From assembly GCA_902797415.1 (NCBI GenBank), contig CADBSQ010000075.1, forward strand, positions 1 through 7,628: 7,628 nt of DNA. The letters run 5' to 3'. Source of the stretch: an uncultured Erysipelotrichaceae bacterium. GTDB lineage: Bacteria > Bacillota_I > Bacilli_A > RF39 > UBA660. Shown in pieces: positions 6,574 through 7,628 of the stretch (positions are counted from its first letter, which is position 1; each line of letters begins with the position of its first letter). The position numbers and the translations under genes are program-made. Under the pieces are notes generated by a model. The model ran no database searches. It worked only from the letters and a program-made list of their open reading frames with translations, and was not told the origin of the DNA.

Positions 6574-6602
6574 AAAAAGAAGCTTAGAAGGCTTCTTTTT
6601 TA
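6574..6602. terminator. Bidirectional terminator between convergent genes
   Basis: AAAAAGAAGC (6574-6583) pairs perfectly with GCTTCTTTTT (6591-6600) around a seven-base loop. It has a T run on the + strand and, because of the A tract, one on the minus strand too. It thus terminates the minus-strand HTH-like gene, whose stop codon (6600-6602) abuts it, and backs up the + strand terminator at 6511. Confidence 0.85.
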
Positions 6603-7106
6603 ATAACTAAATAATTTACAATGATATTCATCTAATAGTTCATTTATATTAGATAGTTTAAATATTTTATTTATAAAACAAAACCTAATTATTAGATCAT
6701 ATTCATTATTCTTAGGCAGTGAATAAGATGCACTATCTAAAAGATCATCTAATTCTTTCTCAGAAAGTTCTAGAGCTATTGCTAAAAGAAGAACAGTTTC
6801 TTTACTAGGGTGATAATTTTTATCACTTCTTATTTTTGAAAATAATCTTCTATCCAAATGAACTTTATTATAGACATCAGAATCTTTTAAATCTCTTTCA
6901 TCAATTAGTTTAAAAAGCATAGTTTGAAAATCACTATAATCACTATGACTTTCTATATAATCTTTTATATTTGAGCCTACATAGGCGTATTCTCCTTCGA
7001 AAGACATCATCTCTTTTGATTTACTAAATACTCTTTTTCTAAAAGTCTCTTCTCTAACTAAGTTACTCTTAATATATAGTTTTAATTCTTGTTTTAAGGT
7101 ATTCAT
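6600..7106 (-). CDS. Helix-turn-helix-like protein divergent from a VWA gene, 168 aa
   Basis: ATG (complement of 7104-7106) has AAGGAAGTG upstream at about seven bases. Residues 1-50 are charged helices. Residues 58-130 form the core: FQTMLFKLIDERDLKDSDVY, then VHLDRRLFSKIRSDKNY (82-98), PSKETVLLLAIALELS (100-115) and DLLDSASYSL (121-130). This is the pattern of an XRE-like HTH domain common in Bacillota, with a C-terminal DLIIRFCFINKIF...INELL segment. In my recollection such proteins are found beside VWA- or macro-domain genes and sometimes fused to the latter; this was not checked by search. Whether it binds DNA is uncertain: the recognition-helix region (RRLFSKIRSD) is basic enough. It shares a roughly 100-bp intergenic region with the VWA gene, so it could regulate that gene or work with its product. 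It ends in a bidirectional terminator. Confidence 0.85.
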   Translation of the reverse strand: MNTLKQELKLYIKSNLVREETFRKRVFSKSKEMMSFEGEYAYVGSNIKDYIESHSDYSDFQTMLFKLIDERDLKDSDVYNKVHLDRRLFSKIRSDKNYHPSKETVLLLAIALELSEKELDDLLDSASYSLPKNNEYDLIIRFCFINKIFKLSNINELLDEYHCKLFSY

Positions 7107-7124
7107 AATATCACTTCCTTTTTC

Positions 7125-7153
7125 ATTTTAACATATAAAATGTCGCTTGTTAA
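7125..7153 (-). promoter_or_regulatory. Promoter of the HTH-like gene
   Basis: Read on the minus strand, TTAACA (7148-7153) and TAAAAT (7125-7130) are separated by exactly 17 bases, and the -10 carries a TG extension (TGTTAAAAT). Transcription should start near 7118, just before the ribosome site. Confidence 0.65.
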
Positions 7154-7201
7154 GTGACCTATTAGGTATTTCTTTTTAGTAAAATGAAGCCAGAAAGGAA
7201 G
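7154..7201 (+). promoter_or_regulatory. Promoter, palindrome and ribosome site of the VWA gene
   Basis: The -10 candidate is TAAAAT (7180-7185). The best -35-like box, GTGACC (7154-7159), is 20 bases away, which is long, so unaided promoter strength is doubtful. Between and overlapping them is the perfect inverted repeat ACCTA-T-TAGGT (7157-7167), a possible operator; it also lies four bases upstream of the -35 of the divergent gene. AAAGGAAG (7194-7201) is the ribosome site, seven bases before ATG 7209. Confidence 0.45.
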
Positions 7202-7208
7202 AGATATT

Positions 7209-7628
7209 ATGAAAAAAAATGAAAAATTAATGGATGTAGTTTTTATACTTGATAGAAGTGGATCTATGGGAGGCTGTGAAAAAGATACAATAGGTGGTTA
7301 TAATAGCTACTTAAAAGATTTCAAAAAGAAGAATGCCAAAATTACAACAGTACTTTTTGATGATAAGTATGAAATGATAACTGAAAGATGCAATGCTAAA
7401 GACGTAGAAGACTTAACAGAAGAAAAATACTTTGTTAGAGGTTCAACTGCCTTAATGGATGCAATCGGCAAAACCATTAACTTTATGGATGAAGAAAAAG
7501 CAGAAAAAGTTATGTTTATAATCACAACAGATGGTTATGAAAATGCTTCTAGAGAGTTTTCAAAAAGCCAAATTAAAGAAATGATAGAAGGGCATAAAGA
7601 CTGGGAATTTATGTATATAGGAGCAAAC
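7209..7628 (+). CDS. VWA (von Willebrand factor A) domain protein, 5' part
   Basis: The gene runs off the right edge; 140 residues are visible. It starts almost directly with the VWA fold: strand MDVVFIL (8-14), MIDAS motif DRSGS (D15, S17, S19), the third metal ligand T80 in RGSTALMDAIG, and the fourth, D108, in FIITTDGYEN (103-112). All five MIDAS positions are intact, so metal-dependent ligand binding is expected. There is no signal peptide or membrane helix, so it is a cytoplasmic VWA protein, unlike secreted adhesins. Short stand-alone VWA proteins of this type often serve as assembly or scaffold partners, but the ligand is unknown. It is divergent from the HTH-like gene and shares its promoter region. 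The C-terminus, which would decide the subtype, is outside the window. Confidence 0.92.
   Translation, partial: MKKNEKLMDVVFILDRSGSMGGCEKDTIGGYNSYLKDFKKKNAKITTVLFDDKYEMITERCNAKDVEDLTEEKYFVRGSTALMDAIGKTINFMDEEKAEKVMFIITTDGYENASREFSKSQIKEMIEGHKDWEFMYIGAN

Noticed and set aside
7307..7525. Minus-strand open frame of 72 codons within the VWA gene.
   Set aside because: It is antisense to MIDAS-containing coding sequence, with Ser/Ile-rich complement-like composition.

Overview
The window is AT-rich DNA (visibly about 70% A+T) with strong AGGAGG-type ribosome binding sites, TATAAT/TTGnnn promoters, A/T-ended codons and the standard genetic code (TGG for Trp; TAA, TAG and TGA all used as stops). 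The HTH and VWA proteins at the right end are of types I associate with Bacillota. I infer a low-GC Bacillota chromosome, Clostridia- or Erysipelotrichales-like, possibly a gut lineage close to Mycoplasmatota. No transposase, integrase, phage structural gene, tRNA, rRNA or CRISPR array is visible.

Left part (1-3093): a short leader, then a monocistronic gene for a 167-residue coiled-coil/membrane-segment/coiled-coil protein (195-698) that ends in a near-perfect terminator. Next comes a separate 755-residue orphan protein (826-3093). It has a long helical N-terminal half, a Cys-containing alpha/beta-like core near residues 330-470 and an acidic, Trp-rich tail.

Middle (3094-4686): a good promoter (3151-3179) whose -10-to-Shine-Dalgarno leader closely copies the leader of the first gene. 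It now drives a small reading frame stopped by TAA at its fourth codon, then an all-helical unknown protein (3301-4080) and a type II thymidine kinase (4102-4686). The last two look like an operon.

Right part (4687-7628): a GtrII-like multi-pass glucosyltransferase with its own promoter (4752-6308), a small membrane-protein remnant without a valid start (6336-6508), and two stacked terminators. The second terminator also serves a convergent minus-strand gene. That gene (6600-7106, minus) encodes a helix-turn-helix-like protein and is divergent from a VWA/MIDAS protein (7209 to the window edge). They share a roughly 100-bp promoter region containing a small palindrome.

Thymidine kinase, the GtrII-like protein and the VWA protein can be assigned from motifs, and the HTH-like protein by general family resemblance. 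Three proteins (195-698, 826-3093, 3301-4080) are not recognised. The most unusual points are the orphan 755-residue protein, the duplicated leader in front of a nonsense-interrupted small gene, three separate small reading-frame disruptions, and the compact HTH/VWA divergent module. I do not see a complete, clearly novel multi-gene system. The HTH/VWA pair continues off the right edge and is the best place to look for one.
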